NCBI GenBank assembly: GCA_026786275.1
Contig: JAJAYJ010000157.1
Location: 1 to 32,486 of the forward strand
Length of the DNA stretch: 32,486 nucleotides
DNA from: Nocardioides sp.
Lineage (GTDB): Bacteria > Actinomycetota > Actinomycetes > Propionibacteriales > Nocardioidaceae
Reading direction: 5' to 3'
Shown here: positions 8,278 through 16,135 of the stretch, piece after piece
Position numbering within the stretch: the stretch's first letter is position 1
Layout of the letters: each line of letters starts with the position of its first letter
Position numbers and translations under genes: made by a program
The notes under the pieces: generated by a model
Seen by the model: the letters and a program-made list of their open reading frames with translations, nothing else
What the model was told of the DNA's origin: nothing
Database searches by the model: none

Positions 8278-9194
8278 GTACGCCGTTCGCTGCCGCGGTT
8301 GCGCGCGTGCACCACCAGCTCGGCGAGCAGACCGAACAGGGCGAGCTGCAGCCCGACCATCACCAGCAGCACGCCTGCGATCAGCAGCGGCCGGTCACCG
8401 ATGGGGTTGCCGGCGACCTTGAGCACGCTCAGGTAGGCCAGCACCACCATCCCGAGCACGAAGGAGGCCAGCCCGACGCCGCCGAACAGGTGCGAGGGCC
8501 GGTTCTCGTAGCTGAGCAGGAAGCGGATCGTGACCAGGTCGGCGAACCCGCGCCAGAAGCGGGCCAGGCCGTACTTGCTCCGACCCGCCATCCGCGGATG
8601 GTGTTCGACGGGAACTTCGGCCACCCGGTAGCCCATCGAGTGCGCCACCACCGTGAGGTAGCGGTGCATCTCGCCGTAGAGCATCGGGCACAGCGAGGCG
8701 GCGACGTCGGCCCGCATCGCCTTGAAGCCGGAGTTGAAGTCACGCCCGGGTGCGCCCGACAGGATCCCGGTGGCCCGGTTGTACAGGCGTGACGTGGTGC
8801 GTTTGACGAGCCGGTCGCGGCGCTCGAGCCGGGCGCCCGTGACCAGGTCGGCGCCGGCCTCGACCCGCTCCAGCAGTCGCCCGAGCTCACCCGGGTTGTC
8901 CTGCCCGTCGGCGTCCATCATCACCACGCGGTCGGCGCCGCCCCCGAGGGCGCGGTCGAAACCGTGCCGCAGCGCGGACGCCTTGCCCTCGTGGTGGCGC
9001 AGCGCCTCCAGCTCGACCGACGGGTGCTCGGCCATCAGCGCGGCCATCACCTTCGTGGTGTCGTCGGTGGACCCGTCGTCGACGACCAGCACCCGCCCAC
9101 CGGGCGCGAACGTCTCGACCTCAGCCACCACGCGCGGGACGAGGACCAGCAGGTTCTCGGCCTCGTCGAGCGCGGGGATCACCACCCAGAGCAT
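8274..9194 (-). CDS. GT2 polyprenyl-phosphate glycosyltransferase (dolichyl-phosphate mannose synthase-like)
   Basis: It transfers a sugar from a nucleotide donor to polyprenyl phosphate at the inner membrane face. The 306-residue product starts MLWVVIPALDEAENLLVLVP, the family N-terminus. It has VVDDGSTDDT (37-46) for nucleotide binding and DADGQD (94-99) for the metal and donor. It ends in two membrane helices, near residues 230-255 and 262-290, as in GtrB/ArnC-type enzymes. I chose the ATG at 9194 because AGGA lies 8 nt upstream and it matches family starts. The frame stays open for 35 more codons, but that sequence is not GT2-like and crosses a strong hairpin. It is the first gene of the five-gene operon. 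Mannose as the sugar is plausible given the MptB-like partner, but unproven. Confidence 0.88.
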   Translation of the reverse strand: MLWVVIPALDEAENLLVLVPRVVAEVETFAPGGRVLVVDDGSTDDTTKVMAALMAEHPSVELEALRHHEGKASALRHGFDRALGGGADRVVMMDADGQDNPGELGRLLERVEAGADLVTGARLERRDRLVKRTTSRLYNRATGILSGAPGRDFNSGFKAMRADVAASLCPMLYGEMHRYLTVVAHSMGYRVAEVPVEHHPRMAGRSKYGLARFWRGFADLVTIRFLLSYENRPSHLFGGVGLASFVLGMVVLAYLSVLKVAGNPIGDRPLLIAGVLLVMVGLQLALFGLLAELVVHARNRGSERRT

Positions 9195-9292
9195 GGGCTG
9201 ATCCTGGACGTGGCGGGTGAACGAGGCATGAGGTCTCCCCGACCGCCCGACGTCCGCCGCCGCAACACGGTCCGCACCCAGGCACTGACAGC

Positions 9293-9329
9293 ACGACACC
9301 CCGACCCGCGGTGCGGGTCGGGGTGTCGT
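9293..9329 (-). terminator. Perfect 17-bp hairpin terminator
   Basis: Arms 9293-9309 and 9313-9329 are exact reverse complements with a 3-nt loop, giving a very stable GC-rich stem. It begins 28 bp after the stop of the decapeptide-repeat protein gene and lies upstream of the GT2 start. It therefore separates the two minus-strand units. No long U tract follows, which is common for actinobacterial terminators. Confidence 0.8.
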
Positions 9330-9357
9330 CGGAGCTGGTGGAGCGTGGTGTCAGACG

Positions 9358-10026
9358 TCAGCCGGTGACGATGACGTAGAACGCCTTGCGGTGCGCAGCG
9401 TCGGTAACCGTGCCGTCGCTGTTGCGGGGGCTGACCACGAAGGACGTCGCGTTCTGGGCAGCGGCCGGGGCGCAGTTGGTCGGGCCCGAAGCGGGTGTGG
9501 TCGGCGCGCCGACGTTGCAGCGGCTGACCGCGATCTCACCGGAGAACTCGGCGTTGGCGTCCGGACCGTCCGTGCGACCGATAGCGGCGCCGCCGTCCTG
9601 GTCGACCGTGTTCTGGAGCACGACGCTGGCGGTGATGCCGTTGTCGGAGAGGTCGTCGCCGGCGTTGATGTAGACGTTGCCGTTGGCGCGCAGCTCGTTG
9701 CCGACACCGGGGGCAGTCTCAGGAAGCGTCGGGTAGTTCGCGACCAGGGTGAAGCCACCGGACTGGGCCTTGATGGTGCCGTCCGGGTTCACGAGCAGCC
9801 AGCGGGCGTTCTTGACCACGCCGGGGGCGAGGTCCTTGGCCTTGACCTTGCCGTCCTTGATCCGGTTGGAGCCGAGGGTGTTCTTCACGATCTTCGAGGC
9901 CGAGATCGACTTGTTCTGGATGTTCTTGCCGTTGATCTTGGCCGCGGCGTAGGACGTCCCACCGAGGGCGATGACGAGGGCCAGGAGGGAGATCAGGAGC
10001 GACGGGGTGATCTTGGGGGTTCTCAT
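9358..10026 (-). CDS. Secreted protein with N-terminal decapeptide repeats
   Basis: This 222-residue exported protein has a clear Sec signal peptide: basic MRTPK, then a hydrophobic core to residue 23 and a probable cut after YAAA (26-29). Just after it lie four units of ten residues: NIQNKSISAS (35-44), KIVKNTLGSN (45-54), RIKDGKVKAK (55-64) and DLAPGVVKNA (65-74). Each has an aliphatic residue at position 2, and the first three also at position 7, recalling pentapeptide-type solenoids. The remaining 150 residues look like a small beta domain with two cysteines, in SRCNV and PTNCAP, that could form a disulfide. Similar repeat-headed secreted proteins are common in actinobacteria but have no known function that I can name. 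The ATG follows AAAGGTCACCTC; the upstream in-frame extension has no coding look. It has its own hairpin terminator. Confidence 0.85.
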   Translation of the reverse strand: MRTPKITPSLLISLLALVIALGGTSYAAAKINGKNIQNKSISASKIVKNTLGSNRIKDGKVKAKDLAPGVVKNARWLLVNPDGTIKAQSGGFTLVANYPTLPETAPGVGNELRANGNVYINAGDDLSDNGITASVVLQNTVDQDGGAAIGRTDGPDANAEFSGEIAVSRCNVGAPTTPASGPTNCAPAAAQNATSFVVSPRNSDGTVTDAAHRKAFYVIVTG

Positions 10027-10346
10027 GAGGTGACCTTTCGGGTCGTTGTCCATCCGAGTGCTGATGCTGCGCGCCACCAGAGCGGCACGCCTAGTTCGGA
10101 GCCGAGGCGCCGTCGGACGGGGGATCGTGGCAGGTGCCGCGACCGCCCTCATCAGACCCGGCCGTCGCTGCCGATCTGTTCTTTGCTCGCTTAGGACTAC
10201 CAAGATGACCTGAGAGTTGCCTGAGCAGCTGCCGCGGCAGGTCGAGCCGCCGAAACGGGCTGACGACAGGGAACGCCCCCGGTCGGTGGGGACCGGGGGC
10301 GTTCACGACGTGGGGCGCAGGGATCGCGGGGGCGTCCCGCGCCGAC
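10027..10346. other. 320-bp intergenic region
   Basis: This lies between the starts and stops of two minus-strand genes. It holds the phoX-type terminator (10271-10304) and must hold the promoter of the secreted-repeat gene. The only sequence there I trust is the ribosome-binding AAAGG just before the ATG at 10026. I could not pick a convincing -35/-10 pair, small ORF or RNA gene. Confidence 0.5.
10271..10304 (-). terminator. Perfect 14-bp hairpin terminator after phoX
   Basis: Arms 10271-10284 (GAACGCCCCCGGTC) and 10291-10304 are exact reverse complements around a 6-nt loop. The hairpin starts about 40 bp past the phoX stop on the minus strand. Almost the same sequence recurs at 27026-27059 after tRNA-Tyr, with 32 of 34 positions identical. 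Confidence 0.8.
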
Positions 10347-11765
10347 TCAGCGGGCGTTGCTGGGGCGACCCCACGGCCCGGTGATCGCGAAGAGCTGACC
10401 CGGACCGGACTGGATGCTGGCGTACAGGGTGCGCCCGTCCGGGCTGAAGACCGGGCCGGTGAACTCGGTCTCGCTCTTGTCGTTGCGGGCCAGGGTGTAG
10501 GCCTTGCCCTGGTCGGTGACGCCGACGAGGTGCTGCACGCCGTTGCCGTCCTCGGCGAGGATGACACCGCCGTACGGGCTGACCGTGATGTTGTCCGGGC
10601 CGTCGTAGTTGTCCGCGTCCACCTCAGGGTCGGGGTTCACGCCGAAGATGGTGGTCAGGGTGACCGTCTCCTTGGCCGGGTCGTAGAACCAGACCTGGCC
10701 GTCGTGCTCGTTGCGGCTGCCGTCGACCAGACGGGCGAAGCTGGAGACGAAGTAGGCGCCCCCGTCGGCCCACCAGGCGCCCTCGAGCTTGCGGGACCGG
10801 GTGACCTGGTCGTTGGTGAACTGCTTGCGGACCGAGACGGCCGTCGCGGCGGTCGCGGCCCGGTCGGGCACGTCGACCCAGGTGACCTTGTACTGGGTGC
10901 CGGGCTGGGTGGCCTCAGACAGGTCACCGATGTGACGGCTGCCGCGAGCGCAGCTCATCGCCTGCAGCTGCCCCGCCTGGTCACCCCCCGGGGAGGTCGC
11001 GAGCGCGGCGAGGGCGCCCTTGCGGCCGGTGAAACCGGCCGGCGGGACCCACCGGAAGTAGAGACCGTTGGGACCGCTGGCGTCCTCGGTCTCGTAGATG
11101 ACGTTGGTCGTGGGGTCGACGGCGACGGCTTCGTGCGAGAAGCGGCCCAGGAACCTGAGCGGGATGTTGCTCTTGCCGGGGTTCTCCGACTGGACCGGCG
11201 ACACCTCGAAGACGTAACCGTGCTCCTGGTCCCGGAGCGGGCCCTTCCGCTTCTCGCTCTCCTCACAGGTCAGCCAGGTGCCCCACGGAGTGACGCCACC
11301 GGCGCAGTTGTTCTCGGTGCCGGCCACGCTGACGTACTCGCGGACCCGCTCGCCGGTCCGGTTCACGTCGATGCTGGTGGTGCCACCGTTGGCCTTGGCG
11401 TCATAGGTGAGGTCCGGGGTGGAGCGCACGGGCGGCTGTTCGGTGCCGCTGATCTCGTGGTTGTAGACGAGCGTGGTGCCTGCGGCGGTGGCGAAGGCGC
11501 CCATGCCGTCCATGTCGGTGGGCGTGAGGTTGCCGTCCTCCATCCGGGTCACGCCGGCCTCGGCCAGGATCCGGTAGGAGAACCCCTTCGGCAGCGACAG
11601 GATGCCGGCCGGGTCCGCGACGAGGGGCCCGTAGCCCTGGGCGCTGCGGGTGGCGGCGTTGGCCGCCGTACCGGCGATGGCTTCGATGCTGCCGGCGAAC
11701 GCGATGCCGAGCCCTGAGGCGGCGGTCCCGCCGAGCAGGCCGCGACGGGTGAGAGAAGAGGTCAT
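10347..11765 (-). CDS. PhoX-family (DUF839) phosphatase, Tat-exported
   Basis: PhoX-type enzymes are calcium- and iron-dependent alkaline phosphatases acting outside the membrane. The 472-residue precursor starts MTSSLTRRGLLGG; its twin-arginine motif and following hydrophobic stretch to about residue 40 form a Tat signal. The mature part shows DUF839 landmarks: YRILAEAGV, TLVYNHEISG, NNCAGGVTPWGTWLTCEES, FSHEAVAVDPTTNVIYETED, DNITVSPYGGVILAEDG and FTGPVFSPDGRTLYASIQ, consistent with the beta-propeller fold. The conserved Cys and Glu in the NNCAGG...TCEE region are present. AGGAGT 9 nt before the ATG supports this start over an in-frame one 35 codons upstream. It looks like a single-gene unit ended by the hairpin at 10271. 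I saw no obvious Pho box. Some DUF839 proteins are not phosphatases, so the activity is inferred. Confidence 0.88.
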   Translation of the reverse strand: MTSSLTRRGLLGGTAASGLGIAFAGSIEAIAGTAANAATRSAQGYGPLVADPAGILSLPKGFSYRILAEAGVTRMEDGNLTPTDMDGMGAFATAAGTTLVYNHEISGTEQPPVRSTPDLTYDAKANGGTTSIDVNRTGERVREYVSVAGTENNCAGGVTPWGTWLTCEESEKRKGPLRDQEHGYVFEVSPVQSENPGKSNIPLRFLGRFSHEAVAVDPTTNVIYETEDASGPNGLYFRWVPPAGFTGRKGALAALATSPGGDQAGQLQAMSCARGSRHIGDLSEATQPGTQYKVTWVDVPDRAATAATAVSVRKQFTNDQVTRSRKLEGAWWADGGAYFVSSFARLVDGSRNEHDGQVWFYDPAKETVTLTTIFGVNPDPEVDADNYDGPDNITVSPYGGVILAEDGNGVQHLVGVTDQGKAYTLARNDKSETEFTGPVFSPDGRTLYASIQSGPGQLFAITGPWGRPSNAR

Positions 11766-11885
11766 GGGGTGGGACTCCTGTGCTGTCGGGATGGACACCC
11801 CCACAGCACGCATGCCGGATGAACCCCGTCCCACCGGAACCGCCCGGCCGGTTGAACGCCGGACGAACACGAAGAACGCCCGGGG

Positions 11886-12902
11886 TCACCCGCGGGTGCG
11901 CGACACGGGCGCGTAGAGCTCCGGCCGGTCGACCGGCGCCACGGGCTCGCGCCTCCCGGTGGCCAGCGAGGCGACGCCGGCCTCGGCCACCAGGTTGGCC
12001 AGGTAGCCGTCCCAGGCGCTGGCACCGATGGGGCGGCCGAGACGGGTCGAGGCCACCCACTCGCCCAGCTCGATGCGGTAGGCGTCGGAGAAATGAGCCA
12101 CGAAGTCGTCGCGGACCGCGAGCCCGTCCACTCCGTCCGCCCGCACGCTGACCGGGGGGGTAGGCACCAGCGAGGCGGTGCCCCGGGCGCCGACCACCTC
12201 GCAGCGCACGTCGTAGCCGTAGCCGGCGTTGACGAACACCTCGACCGTGGCCATCACCCCACCCATTGTCCAGAGCGTCGCCAGCTGCGGGTCGCGGAAG
12301 CCCTCGGTGATCGGCGACTCGACGCGGATGCCGACGATCTGGTCGTCGAGCAGCCACGGGATCGTGTCCAGCTCGTGGATCATCGAGCCGGTGACGAGCC
12401 CCGCATCGTCGGTGCTGGTGCTGCTGGAGGCGTTGCGGTGCATGGCGTGCACGAGGCGTACGCCGCCCAGACGCCCCGCCGCCACGGTCCGGCGCAGCTC
12501 GACGAACCCGGGGTCGTAGCGACGCATGAAGCCGACCTGGAGCAGGCGACGACCGAGGTCGACCTCGGCCGCCACGATGCTCAGGGCCTCAACGGCGGTC
12601 ACGGCCAACGGCTTCTCGCACAGGACTGGCTTGCCGGCCGCCAGGCAGGCCAGGGCCAGCTCGGCGTGCGTGACGTCGGGCGAGGCGAGGATGACGGCGT
12701 CCACGTCGTCGGCCGTGATCAGCGCCTGCGCCGAGGAGCACGTGGTGGCGCCGGCGACCGCGGCGCTGGCGGAGGCACGCTCGCCGTCCATGTCGAAGAC
12801 CGAGGTCACCTGGGCGCCGGGGACGAAGTCCACGACGGTGCGCACGTGCGAGGCCCCCATCGCCCCGGCCCCCACGACCCCGACGCGCAGCGGGGCGCTC
12901 AC
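11886..12902 (-). CDS. iolG: Inositol 2-dehydrogenase-like oxidoreductase (IolG type)
   Basis: This 338-residue Gfo/Idh/MocA protein should oxidise myo-inositol to scyllo-inosose with NAD. It has the Rossmann motif VGVVGAGAMGASH (7-19) and CEKPLAV with Lys97. The C-terminal half matches Bacillus subtilis IolG as I remember it: DPQ, then VNAGYGYDVRCEVVGARG, then SAWDGYLANLVAEAG. His176 of the catalytic Lys-Asp-His triad is kept in TGSMIHELD, but the position of Asp172 is glycine (codon GGC). The GTG start overlaps the stop of the second dehydrogenase. It is the last gene of the long inositol operon. Given the Gly172 change it may act on another inositol or sugar isomer. No clear terminator follows in the 120 bp before phoX; the best candidate is a 5-bp stem at 11838-11853. 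Confidence 0.8.
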   Translation of the reverse strand: MSAPLRVGVVGAGAMGASHVRTVVDFVPGAQVTSVFDMDGERASASAAVAGATTCSSAQALITADDVDAVILASPDVTHAELALACLAAGKPVLCEKPLAVTAVEALSIVAAEVDLGRRLLQVGFMRRYDPGFVELRRTVAAGRLGGVRLVHAMHRNASSSTSTDDAGLVTGSMIHELDTIPWLLDDQIVGIRVESPITEGFRDPQLATLWTMGGVMATVEVFVNAGYGYDVRCEVVGARGTASLVPTPPVSVRADGVDGLAVRDDFVAHFSDAYRIELGEWVASTRLGRPIGASAWDGYLANLVAEAGVASLATGRREPVAPVDRPELYAPVSRTRG

Positions 12903-14086
12903 GGGTGCACCGTCCTCGGCGCCGGGAGGGACACCCAGGACCGGCTGGCCGACGACTCACGCAGCGCATCGACCGTCTCCGCGGCGACCACGGCGTCCTC
13001 GATGGTGGCGCCGATCGGTGTGCCCGTCGCGATCGACTGCACCAGGCGGTGCGCCTCGATCACCTTGAGGTCGTCGTAGCTCATCGCGATGCCCGAGCCC
13101 GGCTGGAAGGCCGCGAGCTCGCCCTGGGCCGGAGTCATCAGGACGGTCGAGTAGGACGCGTCCTGGTAGTCCTGATCCAGGCAGACCCGCAGCTCGCCCA
13201 TCCGCCGGAAGTCCCAGGACAGCCCGCCCTCGGTGCCGTGCACCTCGATCGAGTACGCGCACTGGTCACCCACGTCGGTGCGACTGGACTCGAGCAGGCC
13301 GCGGGACCCGTCGGCGAAGCGGAGCAGGGCGGCGACGTAGTCCTCGTTCTCGACGGGCAGCCGGGGACCGTCGCCGCGGGAGAAGTGTGACGCGGCCCCG
13401 GAGGCTTCCGGTCGGTCGGCGATGAAGGTCGCGGAGTCGCTGACGAGCTCGGCCAGGTCGCCCACGACGTAGCGGGCCAGGTCGCTCGCGTGGCTGACCA
13501 GGTCGCCGAGGACTCCGGAGCCGGCGTACTCGTTGACGAAGCGCCACGACAGTGCGCCGTCGGGGTGGGCGGAGTAGTCGGAGCAGAACCGCACGGTGGT
13601 GTGCTCGACCCGTCCGAGCCGGCCCGTGCGGACCAGCTCCCGGGCGTGCTCGACGGCCGGGGCGTTGCGGTAGTTGAACCCAGCGGCCGACTGCACGCCG
13701 GCAGCCCGCACGGCTGCGGCGATCTGCCGGGTCTCCTCGGCGTGACGACCCGCGGGCTTCTCCACCCACAGGTGCTTGCCGCTCTCGGCCACGGCGACGC
13801 CCACGTCTCGGTGGATGTCGTGGGGGCCGGTGACGCAGACCAGGTCGAGGTCCTCGCGGGCCACCAGGTCGCGCCAGTCGGTGTGCTGGTCCTCGAAGCC
13901 GAACGCGCGGGTGGCCTCGGCAGTGCGGTCGTCGGTGGCGGTGTCGGCCACGGCGATCAGCCGCGGCCGCAGGGGCACGTCGACGTAGTGCTGCACCAGT
14001 CGGGTCAGGGCACGGGCATGCACGCGGCCCATCCAGCCGAAGCCGACGATGCCGACCCGGAGCTCGCGAGGGTCCGTCGTGCTCAT
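12899..14086 (-). CDS. Second Gfo/Idh/MocA family NAD(P)-dependent dehydrogenase
   Basis: This 395-residue protein has an N-terminal Rossmann domain starting [17 protein letters not shown] (11-27). VEKPAG holds Lys110, and [13 protein letters not shown] supplies Asp195 and His199, so the usual Lys/Asp/His active-site set is complete. Family members oxidise or epimerise sugars and inositols. In the inositol operon it probably handles a different isomer (scyllo-, D-chiro-) or the reverse reduction, but the exact substrate cannot be read from the sequence. The ATG overlaps the stop of the transporter ATPase (ATGA), and the stop overlaps the iolG-like GTG. A longer frame upstream in the same phase has no family resemblance and was rejected. 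Confidence 0.85.
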   Translation of the reverse strand: MSTTDPRELRVGIVGFGWMGRVHARALTRLVQHYVDVPLRPRLIAVADTATDDRTAEATRAFGFEDQHTDWRDLVAREDLDLVCVTGPHDIHRDVGVAVAESGKHLWVEKPAGRHAEETRQIAAAVRAAGVQSAAGFNYRNAPAVEHARELVRTGRLGRVEHTTVRFCSDYSAHPDGALSWRFVNEYAGSGVLGDLVSHASDLARYVVGDLAELVSDSATFIADRPEASGAASHFSRGDGPRLPVENEDYVAALLRFADGSRGLLESSRTDVGDQCAYSIEVHGTEGGLSWDFRRMGELRVCLDQDYQDASYSTVLMTPAQGELAAFQPGSGIAMSYDDLKVIEAHRLVQSIATGTPIGATIEDAVVAAETVDALRESSASRSWVSLPAPRTVHP

Positions 14087-14970
14087 GTGACGTCGGCCTG
14101 CATCTCTTGGACCACGGGGCTGAGCTTTCCCATCGTGAGCTCGAGCTCGTGGGCCAGCGACTCCAGCTCGGTTCCGCCGGCCATCATCGAGGTGAGGTCG
14201 TCGAGGCTGAGCTCGGACTTCGCGAAGTCGCCCATGCTCTTGCCGCGCCGCAGGATGATGAAGCGGTCGCCGACCGGGTAGGCGTGGTGCGGGTTGTGCG
14301 TGATGAAGACGACCCCGAGACCGCGCTTGCGGGCCTTGGCGATGTACGTCAGCACGACGCCGGACTGCTTGACCCCGAGCGCTGCGGTGGGCTCGTCGAG
14401 GATCAGCACGCGCGCGCCGAAATAGACGGCCCGGGCGATGGCCACGCACTGCCGCTCGCCGCCGGACAGGGTGCCGATGGGCTGTTCGACGTCGCGCAGG
14501 TCGATGCCCATGGCCGACAGCTCCGACGCGGTCGTCGTCTTCATGGTGTCGACGTCGAGTCTGCGCAAGGGACCGAAGCCGGTGGTCAGCTCGCTGCCGA
14601 GGAAGAAGTTGCGCCACACCGGCATGAGCGGCACGACGGCGAGGTCCTGGAAGACGGTCGCGATGCCGACGTCGAGGGCTGAGCGCGGGCTGGAGAACGT
14701 CTTCTCCTCGCCGTCGATGAGCAGGGAGCCCTCGGTGTGCGTGTGGGCACCGGCCAGGATCTTGATGAAGGTCGACTTGCCCGCGCCGTTGTCGCCGAGC
14801 ACACAGGTGACCTCGCCGGCCCGCACTGACGTCGAGACGCCGGTGAGCGCGATCACGAAGCCGTAGCTCTTGCCGATGTCGCGGACCTCGATGACCGGGA
14901 CGGACGATCCCCCGGGTGCGATGTCGCCCTGTTGGGTGCCGGAGGTGCCGGAGGCGTGCTGATCGGTCAT
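14083..14970 (-). CDS. Monosaccharide-type ABC transporter ATP-binding protein
   Basis: This 295-residue single-domain ATPase would power sugar or inositol import. After a polar 24-residue lead it has Walker [10 protein letters not shown] (59-67), the Q-loop VFQDLAVVP, the signature LSGGERQ (168-174), Walker [13 protein letters not shown] (188-199) and the H-loop FITHNPHHA. Carbohydrate-uptake (CUT2) transporters often have a double ATPase. This one has a single domain, as in FrcA-like systems, so it probably works as a homodimer. Stop-start overlaps of 4 nt on both sides tie it to the permease and the dehydrogenase. Inositol as substrate is inferred from the operon. Confidence 0.9.
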   Translation of the reverse strand: MTDQHASGTSGTQQGDIAPGGSSVPVIEVRDIGKSYGFVIALTGVSTSVRAGEVTCVLGDNGAGKSTFIKILAGAHTHTEGSLLIDGEEKTFSSPRSALDVGIATVFQDLAVVPLMPVWRNFFLGSELTTGFGPLRRLDVDTMKTTTASELSAMGIDLRDVEQPIGTLSGGERQCVAIARAVYFGARVLILDEPTAALGVKQSGVVLTYIAKARKRGLGVVFITHNPHHAYPVGDRFIILRRGKSMGDFAKSELSLDDLTSMMAGGTELESLAHELELTMGKLSPVVQEMQADVT

Positions 14971-16001
14971 CGTGTCGTCTCCGCCCGCTTGCGAACCCAT
15001 TCGTTGAGGAGCACCGCGCCCAGGAGCATCGCGCCGAGGAAGGCGCGTAGCCAGTTGTTGTCCCAGCCGGAGTAGACGATGCCCTGGTTGACCATGCCGT
15101 AGATCAGGGCGCCGAACGCGGCGCCGATCGCTGAGCCGTAGCCGCCGGTGAGCAGGCAGCCGCCGACCACGGCACAGATGATGTAGATGAACTCCTGGCC
15201 CACGCCGGTGTTGCTCTGGACGGTGGAGGTCGTGAAGAGCAGCAGCATGCCCACCAGCCAGCCGGCGCCCGCGGTGGTCATGAACAGGCCCACCTTGGCC
15301 TTCAGGACAGGTACGCCGACCTGCCGCGCCGAGACCTGGGCGCCGCCGACCGCGAAGATCCAGTTGCCGGCCCTGGTGCGCAGCAGCACCCAGGTGGCGA
15401 TCGCCGTGACCGCGATCCACCAGAACACCGAGGCGTAGACGGCGCCGCCGAGGATGTCGACGGAGCTGCCGAAGATCGCCTTCGGCTGGTCGTAGAACGG
15501 CACCTCGGCCATGCCCTGGATGGCGACCTGGCCGATCAGCGCCTTGGTGCCGGCCAGGTCGACACCCTGCAGCACGAAGAACGTGCCGAGCGTGACGATG
15601 AAGCTCGGCAGTCCGGTCTTCATCACCAGGATCCCGTTGAGGGCGCCGATGGCCAGGGCCAGGACGAGGGAGACCAGGATCGCCGCCCAGATGTTCAGGC
15701 CGTACTCCGTGGTCAGGACGCCGACGACCAGGCCGGTGAAGCCGGTGATGGCGCCGGCCGAGAGGTCGAACTCACCGCCGATCATCAGCAGCGCGACGGC
15801 CACGGCCATGATGCCGATCGTCGAGGCGCCGCGCAGCCAGGTGCTGGCACCGCTCGCGGTGGCGAAGGTGTCCGTCGTGGTGGCGAAGAAGGCGAAGATG
15901 ACGATCGCGGCCACCAGTGCGCCGCTCTCCGGACGTTTCAGGACTTTCGTCAGGCTCGACGTACGGGCGACTCGTTCGTCGACCACGGTGGCTGTCGCCA
16001 T
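14967..16001 (-). CDS. Monosaccharide-type (CUT2) ABC transporter permease
   Basis: The 344-residue integral membrane protein has about ten hydrophobic helices. It carries the RbsC/FrcC-type signature around [20 protein letters not shown] (near residues 78-97) and [20 protein letters not shown] further on. It forms the channel of the importer with the ATPase and the binding protein. The ATG has GGGAG at a suitable distance upstream and follows a 134-bp spacer that contains a hairpin. The stop overlaps the ATPase start. A long frame in the same phase extends upstream of the ATG without membrane segments and is rejected. Confidence 0.92.
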   Translation of the reverse strand: MATATVVDERVARTSSLTKVLKRPESGALVAAIVIFAFFATTTDTFATASGASTWLRGASTIGIMAVAVALLMIGGEFDLSAGAITGFTGLVVGVLTTEYGLNIWAAILVSLVLALAIGALNGILVMKTGLPSFIVTLGTFFVLQGVDLAGTKALIGQVAIQGMAEVPFYDQPKAIFGSSVDILGGAVYASVFWWIAVTAIATWVLLRTRAGNWIFAVGGAQVSARQVGVPVLKAKVGLFMTTAGAGWLVGMLLLFTTSTVQSNTGVGQEFIYIICAVVGGCLLTGGYGSAIGAAFGALIYGMVNQGIVYSGWDNNWLRAFLGAMLLGAVLLNEWVRKRAETTR

Positions 16002-16083
16002 GGCGTGCGCTCCCAGGTTGAAGGGCTGGTGTGGGTGGTGCCGGTGAGTGACGGTAGGGGCCACGAGACGCCGGCCGGGGCGG

Positions 16084-16120
16084 CCCGGGAGGGGCGGGCG
16101 GATGACCACCCCCTCCCGGG
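16084..16120 (-). terminator. Intercistronic hairpin between binding-protein and permease genes
   Basis: CCCGGGAGGGG (16084-16094) pairs perfectly with 16110-16120, leaving a 15-nt loop. It starts 15 bp after the binding-protein stop. Such hairpins commonly act as partial terminators or mRNA-stabilising ends, making the binding protein more abundant than the membrane parts. No U tract is present, so read-through into the permease gene is likely. Confidence 0.6.
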
Positions 16121-16135
16121 TCGCTCGGAGGAGGA

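Noticed and set aside
9195-9299. 35-residue N-terminal extension of the GT2 protein
   Set aside because: It is not GT2-like and would require translation through the 17-bp hairpin region; the ATG at 9194 has a better ribosome-binding site.
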